64,000 bases of DNA. Source: Lindgomyces ingoldianus. Its lineage: Eukaryota > Ascomycota > Dothideomycetes > Pleosporales > Lindgomycetaceae. The notes below the pieces were generated by a model, which saw only the letters and a list, made by a program, of their open reading frames with translations, did not search any database and was not told the DNA's origin. The position numbers were made by a program, and so were the translations under genes. The stretch's first letter is position 1; each line of letters begins with the position of its first letter. Location of the stretch: NCBI RefSeq assembly GCF_010093535.1, contig NW_022985220.1, positions 1-64,000 on the forward strand, written 5' to 3'. Below are positions 34,011-46,082 of this stretch, piece after piece.

Positions 34011-35594
34011 ATGGATCTCTCCACCTGGGCACTCCCCCAGCTCTCTAAGATTCTCCCCTTGGATGACGAGTCACTCAAACAAATTATCTCATACTCCGAA
34101 AGCTTACCAAACAAGGAAACCGCAGAACATCTCCAAAGTTTTCTTGGAGATAGCCCGCAAGCGTTAGAGTTCATCACATCCTTCAACAATCATCGAAAGC
34201 TTCAGCAATCTACCACTGCTAGCCAAATTCATTCATCAAATGAGCTCTCAGAAGTTCCCAAAGCAAAGCCCCGCAAGAAGAGAGGCGGAGGTTTAGGCAA
34301 ACTTCCTCCACCACGGCAGCCAGAGAGTTATGGCAATACCTCTGGCGGGTATCTAAAGAAAGAGGAGGAGGAATACATGGCTGGGGCATCGAAGCAGAAG
34401 GGAACGAAAGCCAGCGCCTTCGCTCTAGTTGATAAACCAAAGGCCGTTCAGAAACCAGCCACCGGCTCTAGGTCCAGCTCAGCAACGCCAGCATCAAGGG
34501 GTATATCTCCAGCACCCGCGCCAAAGCCTCCACCATCCGCAGCAGGCCAATTGATTTCCGATGTTAAAACGTCCCGGAACTCGTCTCCAAAAGCCAAAGC
34601 CAAAATCAGCGTCCAAGGCGGGACGTCCATGCAAGGTGCCTCTACCACCCTCAACGACCTCGACTCCGCTATCCGCGCCCTAGAAATCCAAACTAATCCA
34701 ACCCTCCCATCTACTCAAGATGACATGAAGCGAAAATGTAACTGCATGGCAGCCCGCCATCCCCTCCTTGAAGCAGCCCCCAACTGCCTCAACTGCGGCA
34801 AAATCATCTGTGTAAAAGAGGGCATTGGTCCCTGCACCTTCTGCAACGCGCCTCTCCTCAGCGCCACAGAAGTGCAATCCATGGTCCGCGTGCTACGAGA
34901 AGAGCGCGGGAAAGAGAAGATGGCCGCAAACAACGCCTCGCAGAAGCGGGCAGAAGTGTCTCTAGCGCCGCGGCCATTCTCAACGCCTAAGTCAGCCACG
35001 CCTGTGTCCTCTAACCCGCCGAGCGACTCCGAGAGCGAGAAGTTAGCGAAGGCGAAACTGCATCGTGACAAGCTCCTTGCGTTTCAGGCACAGAATGCGA
35101 GGCGGACGCAGGTCCACGACGAGGTTGCCGATTTCGAAGTTCCAACTGCGGGACTCAGCATGTGGGCGAGCCCGCAAGAACGCGCTATGCAGTTGAAGCG
35201 GCAGCAGAAAGCGCTCAGAGAACAGGAATGGAATGCGCGCCCGGAATATGAGAAGAGGAAAATGGTTGCAAGCATCGATCTCGTTGGTGGAAAGATCGTG
35301 AAAAGGATGGCTCCTGCTGAGCGACCTACGACACCTGAGCGCGAGGAGGATTTGCCCGCACCGATTAAAACGCATGATCAGAGATCAGCTGGTGGGGGCG
35401 CGTTTAGTAAAAATCCGTTGTTGGGTGGCTTGATTCGGCCGACCATTAAGATCGAAGGCAAGGGGAAGGAGAGGGAACACGAAAAGAAACAGACTTGGAG
35501 GAGGGTGCAGGATGATAATGAGGATAATGAGCAGTGGATTCTGGACGGAGGTGTGTATGGAGGACGGGAGGAGGAGCCGGAGAAATGTGGATAG
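34011..35594 (+). CDS. Activating signal cointegrator 1 / TRIP4 homologue (RQT subunit Rqt4-like)
   Basis: Single exon, 527 residues. A C2HC5 zinc finger characteristic of ASC-1/TRIP4 lies at residues 243-278, with ligand candidates C243, C245, H250, C259, C262, C267, C275 and C278. The N-terminal ~75 residues are helical and acidic. A basic patch (K-P-R-K-K-R-G-G-G) and a low-complexity Ser/Pro/Ala linker follow to about residue 230. The C-terminal half is charged and probably largely helical. Family members are subunits of the ASC-1 complex, known in yeast as the RQT complex with the helicase Slh1 and Cue3, which splits collided ribosomes in quality control. That role is inferred. The human protein has an extra ASCH domain; none is seen here, as in yeast Rqt4. 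Confidence 0.88.
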   Translation: MDLSTWALPQLSKILPLDDESLKQIISYSESLPNKETAEHLQSFLGDSPQALEFITSFNNHRKLQQSTTASQIHSSNELSEVPKAKPRKKRGGGLGKLPPPRQPESYGNTSGGYLKKEEEEYMAGASKQKGTKASAFALVDKPKAVQKPATGSRSSSATPASRGISPAPAPKPPPSAAGQLISDVKTSRNSSPKAKAKISVQGGTSMQGASTTLNDLDSAIRALEIQTNPTLPSTQDDMKRKCNCMAARHPLLEAAPNCLNCGKIICVKEGIGPCTFCNAPLLSATEVQSMVRVLREERGKEKMAANNASQKRAEVSLAPRPFSTPKSATPVSSNPPSDSESEKLAKAKLHRDKLLAFQAQNARRTQVHDEVADFEVPTAGLSMWASPQERAMQLKRQQKALREQEWNARPEYEKRKMVASIDLVGGKIVKRMAPAERPTTPEREEDLPAPIKTHDQRSAGGGAFSKNPLLGGLIRPTIKIEGKGKEREHEKKQTWRRVQDDNEDNEQWILDGGVYGGREEEPEKCG

Positions 35595-37400
35595 TCGATT
35601 AAACATGGATATCTTGGAATTCGTTCGTCTGTCCAAATCCCTGGGTTGAATCGTACGATGCTACTAGACCATATCCTCACTGCGCAAACTCACTGCAGAG
35701 TTCTGAATCCGTAGATGAGCTGCCTATATTATTTTGCTATGGGTCCATTTGCGATAGGAATGGGAGGACTTGTTCGAGCAAAGTAGAGTAATAGACCGCA
35801 TCTATACTGCAGAGCGAAAAGTCCCAACGCCAAATAATACCTTTCTTCTCGCAAAGTTTCTTTACCATCTTAACGACATATATCAAATTTCTATCCTTTG
35901 AAAGGCTCCTTACCCTCCCCCTCCCCCTAAACACCAACTTCTTACCTCTCCATCTGCCCTGCCTTCACCGCGCTCACCACTCTCACCAATACAATCCAAA
36001 CTTGGATCTCAGCTTGATCGTTTAAATTTAAGAAACCAGAACGTTTAGTAAGCGCAAGACTAACTTCGGGTACGCCATGACTTGTCCACCACACCCGCGC
36101 AGCCTAATGGAAAAGGGAGCAAAAGCTTCCCATATGTGTTTCTTTGAAAGTTCCCCTTGGGGCTGAGTAATACCTCATTTTGCAACCACCCTTCTACGTT
36201 GAGAGTAACCGGCTTATTGCAGTAAGCTTCGTGTTGATGAATGCCGTAGATATTCACTCTGACTTGTGTCCTCGATGGGATAATATGCCCACCTACCTCC
36301 GCAAGTCCTGCTTCCTTAGGGAGCCCGCGCTATGGCATATTGCAAAAAAGAGTAGTAGTGTAAAGGACTTATGGACGCAGGCTCGGACGTAAACCCACGA
36401 CGCATGTTTGGGACTGTTGTAGATATCCGAGGCCTCATTTAAGGTGGTGCGGATTTTAGCTGCAATACAGGCATAACAGGGTGGTCATCCGGAGAGACAG
36501 AAGGTTACTGCGAGGGCAATTGCGGTGGTACTGCCGCCTGTGCGCATACAAATAAACATGGTTAGTTTGCACAGCTCCGAAAGAGATATTTTGATAGAAA
36601 TATGTGCCTGCGGACATGAAGAAATAGGCCTCAAACTATATATAGGAGAGGTACTTCCCTACCTCTATCTCAGATTCCTTGACATTGGGAACACTAGAGT
36701 AGAGACTCTGTCTTGCGTGTTTTGTTGCAAATAGAGAGGTGGTGTAAGCATGCAGCTATGTAGAAAGCTGATGAAGTGAAGTGTATTGTTCTAAGTCTAA
36801 GTGCTCTGTTGCAGAGTATTTATTTACATCTATAATAGCAGGGGTAGTGAGGGCCATGGAAATGGCTTAGGGGATATAGCGAAGGTAAGTAGGAGCTATA
36901 GTAACAGCCGTAGGGGCTGTTGAGGCGCAGGGAAGGAAGGTTTCTGTACCATAAATGCGACATGTTTCCCTTCCGATTAACGAGAGACAATCAAGTCCAT
37001 CAAGGTCTTATAGATTCTCATCTGAGAGGATAAGATAATGTGTAACCTTGCAGGCACGGGTTATGAGAGGAGTCATGCATTGTGGACTGAGGGTCCGAAG
37101 AGCTATATGATCTATATAGTATTGATAGACCCCAAGCCCAAGGTTGGTTGGGCAGCCCATCGTAGAGCCCTTTGGCTTACATAATGTATACAAAACAACT
37201 CCCATCTCAACCCTCTGGATAGATGAGGGGTCACGTGAAAGCTCATTTGGTAACCGCACCTACAATCAGGACGCCATCCCGATAGATTTTGCTCAGCTTG
37301 GAAAAGATATTATTTGAATATATATTTCGAATCGCTTGTGAGACCTTTCGGAGGATCTATGGATGGATTGGTTCTCGGGGGTGTCGAAGTCGAAAGCGCT
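35595..37400. other. 1.8-kb intergenic region without a convincing gene
   Basis: GC-balanced but with no long open frame. A 40-codon stretch at about 36441-36560 (+) encodes a cysteine-rich sequence (Y-C-E-G-N-C-G-G-T-A-A-C) without a start codon and with an in-frame stop upstream. It may be a relic or exon of a small secreted protein. I see no RNA gene. Confidence 0.4.
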
Positions 37401-39211
37401 TCAAGGAGGCAGTTTCCGTACGCGGAAGACCTTGCAGACAACCTGCGCATTTCTTTCGAGGCACTCTTTTCGCACTTCATTGTCTTCCCACCACCTTACA
37501 TCCATACCACATTCTATCTTCACGAAATCTCCCCACATTGTTTGCCATACCATGTGTCCAATCTCAACTTGGAGTCGCTCATCAACACTTGCACCCTCAT
37601 ACGCAATTGCTGGAAATTTCTGTACTATACAAGAGAGCTGACCACTGAAATCAGTGGCCGTTAGTTCACTCTGCTGATAATCCACAAACCCAGCTTCTCG
37701 TATCCACATTGGCACGAGCAATGAAGGCCGAGAACACCGGAACGATTTCTCCAAGTTTAGCAAGAGATATTCCTCAATCCAGTGATTGAGAAGATTGCCA
37801 ACAGTTTTGGGATCAGGAAGCGGGTCGACGATTCGAAATTCCATCACCCCATCAGGTGCAAGGACACGATGGGATTCTTGGAGAACAGATAGAATACGTG
37901 AGGCTGGAAAGCTTGCTGCCAGAGTGTCGGCCTGGATACGTTGGATTGATTCATTTGGGACTGGAAATACTCCCGTATCCGGATCTAGGACTAAGTTTAA
38001 GACATTTGGTGGACTAGGCGTTATCTCACATCCGATGTCTTTTAGTATTAATCGAGTAATCTTTGCATTTTGGTGATGGGCTGCGGTAAAATGGACATGG
38101 GCTAGTTTATAGATTAACTCCGGCAAAGTTTGTCAAATTCGATAAGAGGAACTCATTACCTTCGTCTCCGGCTATTACGAGTATTGACGTCAATGCTGGC
38201 ATCTGCGACGCAGCTTCTGTGAGCAGTGGCTGACTAGCTGGACTCTGTTCACGTCTTGAAGATGAAAGCCGGTGTAAAGACGCAAGTGCCCAGAGATCCT
38301 TCTCTAATGTGAGATCCCGAGAGTGTATTCCTATCATCTTACTATCCCATTTCTCCGTTATACGCGCAAGTGCAGTCTCGGGTGGTGCGTAAGACATTCT
38401 CTGAATATATCTTTGGAAGTATTGCGTAGAAGTCCCTTTGATCGATGAAAATGGAGAAGTAATGCTAGCGGAAGATGAAATTAGGGCAGATGAACGTAGT
38501 GATGAATTTCGAGAAGCTGGGGAGTATTTGTGTGTCTGCGGTATATCGCCTTCGTGAACGGCACCCAGGGTGCGATCAGGTTGACAATTTATTGTGTCGG
38601 CAGGCAGAAATCTAGCTTCAATAAGCGAAGTGCACGTTTTAGCTTAGGTATAGTATTTACTGGTGATTCTCTAGAGCAGGACTCTCATTTTCATCAGAAG
38701 AACATCGGCTCTGTCGGGCAATGTCTTGGTTTCGAAAATGGTCCTCGTGCCTCGGAGCAGGATACTTTGGCAACCCACCATGTTGACCTGACGTTCTAGT
38801 TGGGGGGCTGGGGACCGTGACAGACGCTGGCAGTTCAAACACGGGCTCGGATAGTGCATATGGATGCCATCTCGAAGGGCTAGAAAAGTCTGTCCTATTC
38901 TCTAGATACTCTTGCCTGTCGCCATACAGTTCCACAGGGTGCGAGTTGTTTGCTTTAGAGTGAGGGTATGGATAGGCAGGTCCTTTGTTTTCTTGAGAAC
39001 CAGTTATGTTGAGTCCAGGTTGAGTTGATTCCGGTTGAAGATATTCCGATTTGGAGGTACGCTTCAGTTGTCTGGAAAAGGGCCAAAATTTCCCCCTCTT
39101 CGTCGACTGTGAATCGCTGCTCTTCAGGGATGCGCGATCGCGGTCCTTCGGCCCTGCAATTCTTCTCACATCATCTGCCATAGGTGTCCAGGTAATATCA
39201 GCGCTAAACAT
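37401..39211 (-). CDS. SAM-methyltransferase-like protein with disordered N-terminus
   Basis: Three exons: 39211-38661, 38611-38160 and 38101-37401, with introns of 49 and 58 bp (donors GTAAAT and GTAATG, both ending CTAG). All phases agree, giving 567 residues from ATG 39211. The first ~300 residues are Ser/Pro-rich and likely disordered. The C-terminal ~240 residues look like a class-I methyltransferase fold: I-L-V-I-A-G-D-E-A, then N-L-V-L-D-P-D-T-G, then L-Q-E-S-H-R-V-L-A-P-D-G, the usual post-motif. Motif I lacks the G-x-G-x-G loop, so SAM binding is doubtful. The open frame continues upstream of 39211 to about 39481 without another ATG, so a 5' exon may be missing. Substrate unknown. 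Confidence 0.65.
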
Positions 39212-39838
39212 AATGTGACTTGAGCTTCGAGGTGGTTCGGAAGATGGTGTAGAATCATGCGCACATTGGTTTGAATGTCCACTGCAGCGAGCATAATGGT
39301 AGTAGTGGGTTAGCCGCACAAATGTCACACGTCCTCGCCTTAAGCGTGGAAATGGGCAAGAGTCAGCTTCTAACGCTACAGCTGAATGACAGGCGCCATT
39401 CGGCCTGAAAGATCCTACGACGTTTAGCCACACCGCAGACCTCACCCCATGTAGGCGCCATATGATAAGGGATATATCCAATGAAGCATTTCACGAAGCG
39501 AGGCCCGCCCAAAAGCGCTCAGGGATCTTCAGCCCTCTTAACATTATTGGCCCCTCCTCCCTATCTTTTTCATGAAAACATCCTCAATAAATGGCCGGAT
39601 GCGTCAACTCACGCCTCATTGACTGTCCATTCGATAGAGCGTTGGATTCTCGGACTTACGAGAATGGCGCTCATGGCGAAGGTGTCTCAGCTTTATTGTG
39701 AGGCTGTAATGTCATGTCAATATTCCATGGTGTCAAATAAGTCATGCAATTCTCCAGCCTGGTGGAGGGATACTTGAACTCCTTAATCTCAACTTCTCCT
39801 TTCAAGTGTCTTCTTCATATCAGGTGTTAACTACCGCT
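39212..39838. other. Intergenic, divergent promoters
   Basis: Lies between the methyltransferase-like gene (minus) and the purine permease (plus). The minus-strand frame stays open to 39481 and may belong to an upstream exon. A plus-strand frame at 39481-39777 has no recognisable domain. Confidence 0.4.
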
Positions 39839-41906
39839 ATGGGGTATTTCGCGGCTTTAGGCCATAAAATTAATAGCAGCTTTGCTAAGACCACAGCCGG
39901 TCGCATCTTTCGTCTTGATGGCAGCGGCCATGTAAGTGATAAGGCTGAAATTGACGTTGATGAACAAGAGGTCTGATCTATTGTGTCTAGGAAAAGGAGA
40001 TCAAAAATTCATACGTCCTAACTGAGATGCGCGCTGGTCTCACGACCTTCTTCACCATGGCTTATATTATCTCCGTCAATGCAGCTATCCTTACGGATTC
40101 TGGTGGAATCTGCGTATGTAACGATACTCAGGACGCAACCTGCTCAAAGGATCTGGATTATACAAGTTGCTTAATTGGTGGGCCCCCAAGGATATCTTTG
40201 AACACTCACTAACGTTGCTACTAGAAGTCCAGAGGGACCTCATTACCGCGACTGCAGCAATATCAGCCTTTGCATCTTGCCTCTTCGGGTTACTGACTAA
40301 TCTTCCTGTGGCTCTTGCGTAAGTTTTCTTCCATAAAACGGATATCTTAGTGCATACTGACAGAGCTTCAAGACCCGGCATGGGATTGAATGCATACTTT
40401 ACTTACCAAGTGGTCGGATTCCACGGTACCGGAAAGATACCGTACAAACTAGCCCTGGCGGCTGTCTTTGTGGAAGGGTGGATCTTCATATTTCTCGCCC
40501 TAACTGGCATGCGTCAATGGCTGGTTAGGCTACTGCCGACTTCGATCAAGATTGCCAGTGCATGTGGCATCGGTCTCTTCCTGGCCTTGATTGGGCTTTC
40601 ATATCCAGCAGGTATTGGAGCTATCACTGGGTCCTTTCCAGCTCCTCTAGACCTGGGAGGATGCTTGCCACAGCATCTTGACAATTTTGGTCACTGTACA
40701 GGGCACAAAATGCAGAACCCTGCTGTGAGTTGTGGAATAATACGGTCTGAGGATCGATTGAGCTAATTAGTTTAGTTGTGGATTGGTATCTTTGCCGGAG
40801 GAATATTTACCGTTCTCTTGATGGCATACAAGGTGAAAAGTGCCATGATCCTGGGAATCCTTCTAGTTTCCATCATATCTTGGCCGTATGTTCTGGTGTC
40901 TGAACACTATTAATGGGCCGCTGACGATGAGTTGTAGGCGAAATACTTCATTCACCTACTTTCCCCATGATGATGCCGGCCAACAAAAATTCGACTTCTT
41001 CAAAAAGGTCGTAGGATTTCATCCGATCCACAAGACTCTGAATGTGATTGAATGGAAAATCAGCTCTCAAGCAGGGCAATTTATGCTGGCCTTGATTACC
41101 TTCCTCTACGTGGATATCTTGGACTGTACCGCTACCTTATACAGCATGGCACGTTTCGCAGGAGTAGTTGACCCAGAGAGGAAGGATTTCCCTCGTTCCA
41201 CGCTTGCCTACTGCGCGGACGCGTTCTGCATTTCTATCGGCAGCTTGCTGGGCTTATCACCTGTGACGGCATTCATCGAAAGCGGATCTGGCATTGCAGA
41301 AGGGGGCCGTACTGGTCTGACTGCTGTTACTACGGGCCTTTGTTTCATCATATCTATCTTCTTCGCGCCCATATTCGCTTCCATACCACCCTGGGCGACA
41401 GGAAGTACTCTAGTACTTGTAAGCTGCACCCTAAGTAATGATACCACATAGCACTGACCAAGCAAAAGATTGGATGCATGATGATACGTCAAATTGTTTC
41501 AGTGAACTGGAAGTACATTGGAGACGCGGTTCCGGCTTTCGTCACAGTAATATTCATCCCCTTTAGCTATTCAATCGCATATGGTTTGCTAGCGTAAGTG
41601 GTGCTCCCGCACATATCACCATGAATAGGCTGGCACTGACACGGTATGTGCAGAGGGCTCATGACTTACATTGCAATCAATGGATCCATCGCCTTAATTG
41701 GAATCATTTCAAGGAATCGGGTCTTCCCTGAGGGCTTTGAGGAGCGTGAACAGTGGTCTTGTAAGTCCTAGTCGTTCCTACTTGTCGAGAGATCTTACAG
41801 TCCACTAGATAAAACAGACGGCGGAATGCCATGGTCCTCAAAAATCAACCATATACGAGACTGGTTGAAGGTAGAGTCAGAGAAGCCAATTCAATCCAGT
41901 CACTGA
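39839..41906 (+). CDS. AzgA-type purine (adenine/guanine/hypoxanthine) permease
   Basis: Nine exons: 39839-39931, 39991-40177, 40225-40318, 40373-40724, 40776-40885, 40938-41418, 41469-41593, 41654-41760 and 41818-41906. All introns are GT-AG, 46-60 bp, and phases agree. The product is 545 residues. Diagnostic segments are R-A-G-L-T-T-F-F-T-M-A-Y-I-I-S-V-N near the start, N-L-P-V-A-L-A-P-G-M-G-L-N-A-Y-F, and F-I-E-S-G-S-G-I-A-E-G-G-R-T-G-L. These mark the AzgA branch of the NCS2-like nucleobase transporters, with many hydrophobic segments. It should import purines at the plasma membrane by proton symport, inferred from the Aspergillus homologue. No lesion is seen, although single-frame reading breaks it into pieces. 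Length is slightly below that of AzgA. Confidence 0.9.
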
Positions 41907-42194
41907 GGAGCAAATTGGAGGGTCCACTTCATATCTTTCAAATTTCACGTATAATCTATACCTATCCCAACTCGTTAGCTGCCAGTTCCTGGGGAAGGAA
42001 CGTATTAGTTCGGAGATGTTGCTGTCTTGTTACTCATATCTCCAAGTTCCACGACATTTACTCACTCATTAAACATACGGCGAACGCGTTTGACAACTTG
42101 ACAATAGTCTATGTAATAGCTGCCAAGATTATGTTACTTCTGGGGCGACCTCGTATTTCAAGGTGATTGAGTATTGACCTGCCGGTCTCGATAC

Positions 42195-42902
42195 TTATTT
42201 AACCACCGCGATCAAGAAACCATCGTAACTCTTCTCGCCGACAGTCTGCAGGACCACTCCGTCCAGTCGGTCATCCTTTCCAATCATCTCCACCACCTTC
42301 CTAGCTCCTTCAATGCCTGGATCCTCGGTGTTCTCAAGCGCAAGTTTCCCCTGGCGAACGACGTTATCCACGATGATCTCGGCACCGGAATCACACATTC
42401 CAAGAGCTGCCTCGACGTAATTCCAGTTGTTCTGTTTGTCGGCATCAATGAATACCAGCTGAAACTTGCCTCTCTTGCCCTGCTTGATCTCCTCGGCGAC
42501 CTGGGGCAAGACCTCCATTCCCGGCCCAAGCCTTACCTCAACCCGATCAGATACGCCTGCTTTTTGGAAGTTCTCTTGTGCAACTTCAGCACGACGTTTG
42601 TCCACTTCCACGCTGGTGACCTTGGTCTCTGGACTAGCATTGGCCATCCAGATTGTGGAGTATCCACCCAAGGTTCCAATTTCGAGGACGTTCTTCGCCT
42701 TCAATAGCTTCGCCTGAAGCATCAGGAACTTGCCCTGTGATGGCGAAACGGCGATGTCAGGAAGACCTTTCTCCTCAGAATTGGAGAGGGCGTACTCAAG
42801 TGCCTCGGGGGATGGATTAGAGGACTTGGGGTGGAGGTGGGAGAAGCTGTACCTGTCGACAGCGGTCCAGCGCTCGTCTGTTTCATGCTTTAGGTAAGAC
42901 AT
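42195..42902 (-). CDS. Family-3 O-methyltransferase (CCoAOMT-like)
   Basis: Single exon, 235 residues, from ATG 42902. A further in-frame TTG upstream is not a likely start. It contains motif I (N-V-L-E-I-G-T-L-G-G-Y-S), V-T-S-V-E-V-D, and a metal-binding acidic box F-I-D-A-D-K followed by I-I-V-D-N-V-V. These are the features of the cation-dependent, SAM-dependent caffeoyl-CoA/catechol O-methyltransferase family. The length is normal. In fungi such enzymes methylate small phenolic or catechol-like compounds; the substrate here is unknown. It is convergent with the purine permease, whose stop is 288 bases away. No secondary-metabolism neighbours are seen. Confidence 0.88.
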   Translation of the reverse strand: MSYLKHETDERWTAVDRYSFSHLHPKSSNPSPEALEYALSNSEEKGLPDIAVSPSQGKFLMLQAKLLKAKNVLEIGTLGGYSTIWMANASPETKVTSVEVDKRRAEVAQENFQKAGVSDRVEVRLGPGMEVLPQVAEEIKQGKRGKFQLVFIDADKQNNWNYVEAALGMCDSGAEIIVDNVVRQGKLALENTEDPGIEGARKVVEMIGKDDRLDGVVLQTVGEKSYDGFLIAVVK

Positions 42903-43586
42903 TGTAGGAAGAATTGCCGGCAATTGTCTGTGAAAAGGAGATGAATGAATATTGATGCTTGAGGAAATGGGAGGGTTAGTAAGTCAATTCTGGCACGGGG
43001 GGGCTGATGATTTTATAGACAAATTTGTCACGGCCGCGGATGCCTCCTCTACCCGCACGCGCGTCCCGCATTACTGCCTCGTTGTCCGAGATGTACGATG
43101 TCGGAGGTAAATGTTGTTTCGAAGAGTTTGTGACTCAATCGCCCAATTTCTGGCGCACATTACGTCAGAGGAAGGATCTGATAAGACAGGTTAAATCCGA
43201 GGTCGGTGATTTCTTCTATTTCCTCCGAGCAGCTACATTTGCGCCTCAGTTCCGAGCTTCAACTCTTGGACATCGTCTGCTCTCCCTTCTTTACAGTATA
43301 TTGTGCAGACAATATATTTGTCTCTAGGAGAGACGGCCCTCGATTGTAGTCAAGGACTCGCCAGTACCTCCTCGGCTATTGATATGTTCTCCATCCGCTT
43401 ACTACTCATTTCCTTTCGCAACACTTCGGCTGTCACACGACCTTCAACCCTTCGAATTGATTGACCTCCCTCTTATTTGATCGAATAAGTTCTTCCATCC
43501 TCTTCATCGCATCCATGTTCAGCTGAAAAGCTGGATACTACCTATACCTGTTCTGGCCAGCACAGCGCAGCTAATCGCAACCTATC
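42903..43586. other. Upstream region of the O-methyltransferase gene
   Basis: GC-balanced until the hAT insertion at 43587. The last eight bases (43579-43586, AACCTATC) are the left target duplication. A 100-codon plus-strand frame (43025-43327) shows no domain and is not called. Confidence 0.5.
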
Positions 43587-44934
43587 TAGAGTTGTTAATA
43601 ATTAATCCTATTAATCTAGATTAATTAGACAGCTTAATTATTTAATCTGTTTATAATTAATCTAGGCCTAGCTGTTTTATTAATTAATTAATTTAAATCT
43701 AACAGATTAATTAGACAGATTAATAAAATACTATTTTTATACTATTGCCTATAGTATAGATACTTAGTAATACTATTTATAGTGTTAAGTTTCTAGAGAC
43801 TAAATCTAAAGCTCTTATTAGCTTACTAAGTAAGACTAGTGTAATTTCTTAACTTTTTAAACCTTAACACTATAGGTGTCTCTATTATATACTGCAGCTA
43901 TTTTTACTACTTTTACTATTAAATATTTATTTTTACAACACCTAAATTTTTATTAAAGGTATAAACTATAACCTTTTTTAAGCCTTTAAATACTGCGTTA
44001 GTTAGGTTAACTTACAAAGCACTAACATAAAGCCTATAAGTAATATTGTAATAAATGCTAATACTAATACTAATGTATATAGCAACCTAACACCTACGCC
44101 TACCTCTACTCTAGGCCTGCTAGCTATTAATTTAAACATAGCCTATAAAGGTATTATATAGACATGTATTTTTACTTATTATAAGCTCTTATTTAAACTT
44201 AAGCGCAAGTTAGAGAGCTAAGTGTAGTAGTATAGTTATTAAGTGTATTATAGCTCCTTATAAACGCTTTACTAGCTCTGCAAGTACTGCTACTGCTGCT
44301 GTACAATTAGCAGAGTCTATTAGGCTAGCATGTTAATGTTAGCTATTGCCTAGCATCTAGGGCAGGATATACTAGGGCACTAGCTTAAAAAAATAGGTGT
44401 TAAAACTAGCCTTAGAATCCTACCTAGTTAACTTATAATAATAGCCTAGTTATAAGCGCAAAGCCTCTAAGTGTCTTAGGGCGTTGCAAATATAATAGTA
44501 AACTTCTTTAATAAAAACGCGTTTTAATATGTAGTGCTTAATTAAGTTATTATAAATAATTAAGCTTTATATATAATTAAGACTTTAAACTTCTAGGCTA
44601 TAATATAAGCTGCTAACCTGCTAGCTAATAGATATCTTTAGGCTAGCTAGCAGAGCTTACGTAACTGTATAATTACTAAGTATGTTGCCTACATGCCTAC
44701 TATAATTAATTACTTAAAGGTGTTGCAATCTTTAATACACATCTTATTTAATAATTAGACGTTAACTAGCAGCAAGATAGCTATTATAGGTATATGCGTA
44801 CACTATATTAACGCTGCTAGGGTCCCCTAGGACTATGTCCTTAGGCTTCTAAGCTTAACAGGCTCCTACATAAGTAATAATATTACTTTAGTTATTAATA
44901 ATATATTAAAAGCTTTTTAACTTACTAAGAATAC

Positions 44935-45797
44935 ACTTAGTTACTTTATTTTTAATAATGCTACTAATAATAATACTACTGTTAAAGCTTTAGCTACTTT
45001 ATATAGCTTTAACTTACAGCACTAATAACTATGTTACTTATGCTAGATTATTAACTTAAAGGCTTAGAAATTACTATTTAGTAAAGACTGTAACGCCTTT
45101 TAAAACTCTAACACTAATATCCTTAGTAAAGAGAAGTTTATAGAGAAGTAGTGTAAAAAGGGCCTCTTTAAAGTTCTATGTAATGTTTTAGTGTTAATAT
45201 ATACGCTTTAAGCCTGTTAACTTTTTTAACACTACTAGCTTAAGTATTAAGACTCTAGGGAGCTTATAATGCTTTAAAAAGTTATTAAGCTTATTAAGAC
45301 TTAGTAGAACTTTTATTACTTATTTTTTAAAAGGGCTATTAAGCTCTGCAACCCTCTTAGAGACTACATTATATATAAGATTAATAAGTATAATTAAAAG
45401 CTAGCTAGGCGTTGTAATAATATCTTTTATAAAAAGCCACATCTTTTTATCTAAAAAAGAGGACTAATAATAAAAGACTAGGTAATAATTATAAAGTACA
45501 TATAGCTACTACTACTCTTTAAGAAAGCAACATCTTTCTTTAAAAAAAAAAGTAGGTTAAGTATGTTTAAAGCTATATAAAAAGTCCTTTTAATATTTAA
45601 CTAGCTAGTTAATACTATTAAGGATATAAAAAAGTAACTTGCTAATGTTAATTTTAATAATTTTAATACTCTAAAAAACTATGTTCTAATTAATTACATA
45701 GTAGCCTTATTAAAGCTTTTAATGTATTACACTAAGCTAGCTAAGTCTCTAGCGTATTATACTATAGCTTAGTTACACCTAGCTTATAAAAATTACT
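44935..45797 (+). pseudogene. hAT transposase, central part (degenerate)
   Basis: Stop-riddled but readable. F-N-N-A-T-N-N-N-T at about 44951 corresponds to the D-N-A-x-N-N motif of fungal hAT transposases, followed by I-N-L-K-A-x-x-L-L-F and later R-A-I-K-L. The frame is cut by the Copia insertion at 45803 and resumes at 52334. Confidence 0.65.
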
Positions 45798-45802
45798 TTA
45801 AG

Positions 45803-46082
45803 TGTCCGTACGCAGCAGCAGCGTCGCGGCCTGGATACGAACGATCGCGCACGAGCAGGATCACGTATCTATGTCACATAATGCTCGTGCGCGAACCTCT
45901 GTGCGCAAACATCTAGATATCCCCCTTTTCCTCTATATAAAGGAAAGACAAGAGCAATAGAACTAGAAACATATTGCTCTTACTTTACCTACTTTATACA
46001 CTATGCACACTGTACACTACTCTTACTCTTGCTACTTAAGTGCTTATACTATAAGCAGCTAGCTGTTAGAGCCTATTTAACA
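45803..46082 (+). repeat. 5' LTR of Copia copy 2
   Basis: 280 bp, starting TGTCCGTACGCAGC. Its first 100 bases are the least mutated of the four LTRs of this family and keep several CpG sites that are TpG or TpA elsewhere. Confidence 0.9.

Noticed and set aside
39481..39777. 98-codon plus-strand frame upstream of the permease
   Set aside because: No recognisable domain and it lies between two divergent genes; likely chance.
40027..41492. Purine permease as a broken pseudogene
   Set aside because: Separate short frames first suggested decay, but nine exons with consistent phases and GT-AG introns give an intact 545-residue protein.
42903..42923. Longer O-methyltransferase start
   Set aside because: The upstream codon is TTG; the first ATG is at 42902 and gives a normal family length.
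43025..43327. 100-codon plus-strand frame near the hAT edge
   Set aside because: No domain; lies in the probable promoter region of the O-methyltransferase gene.
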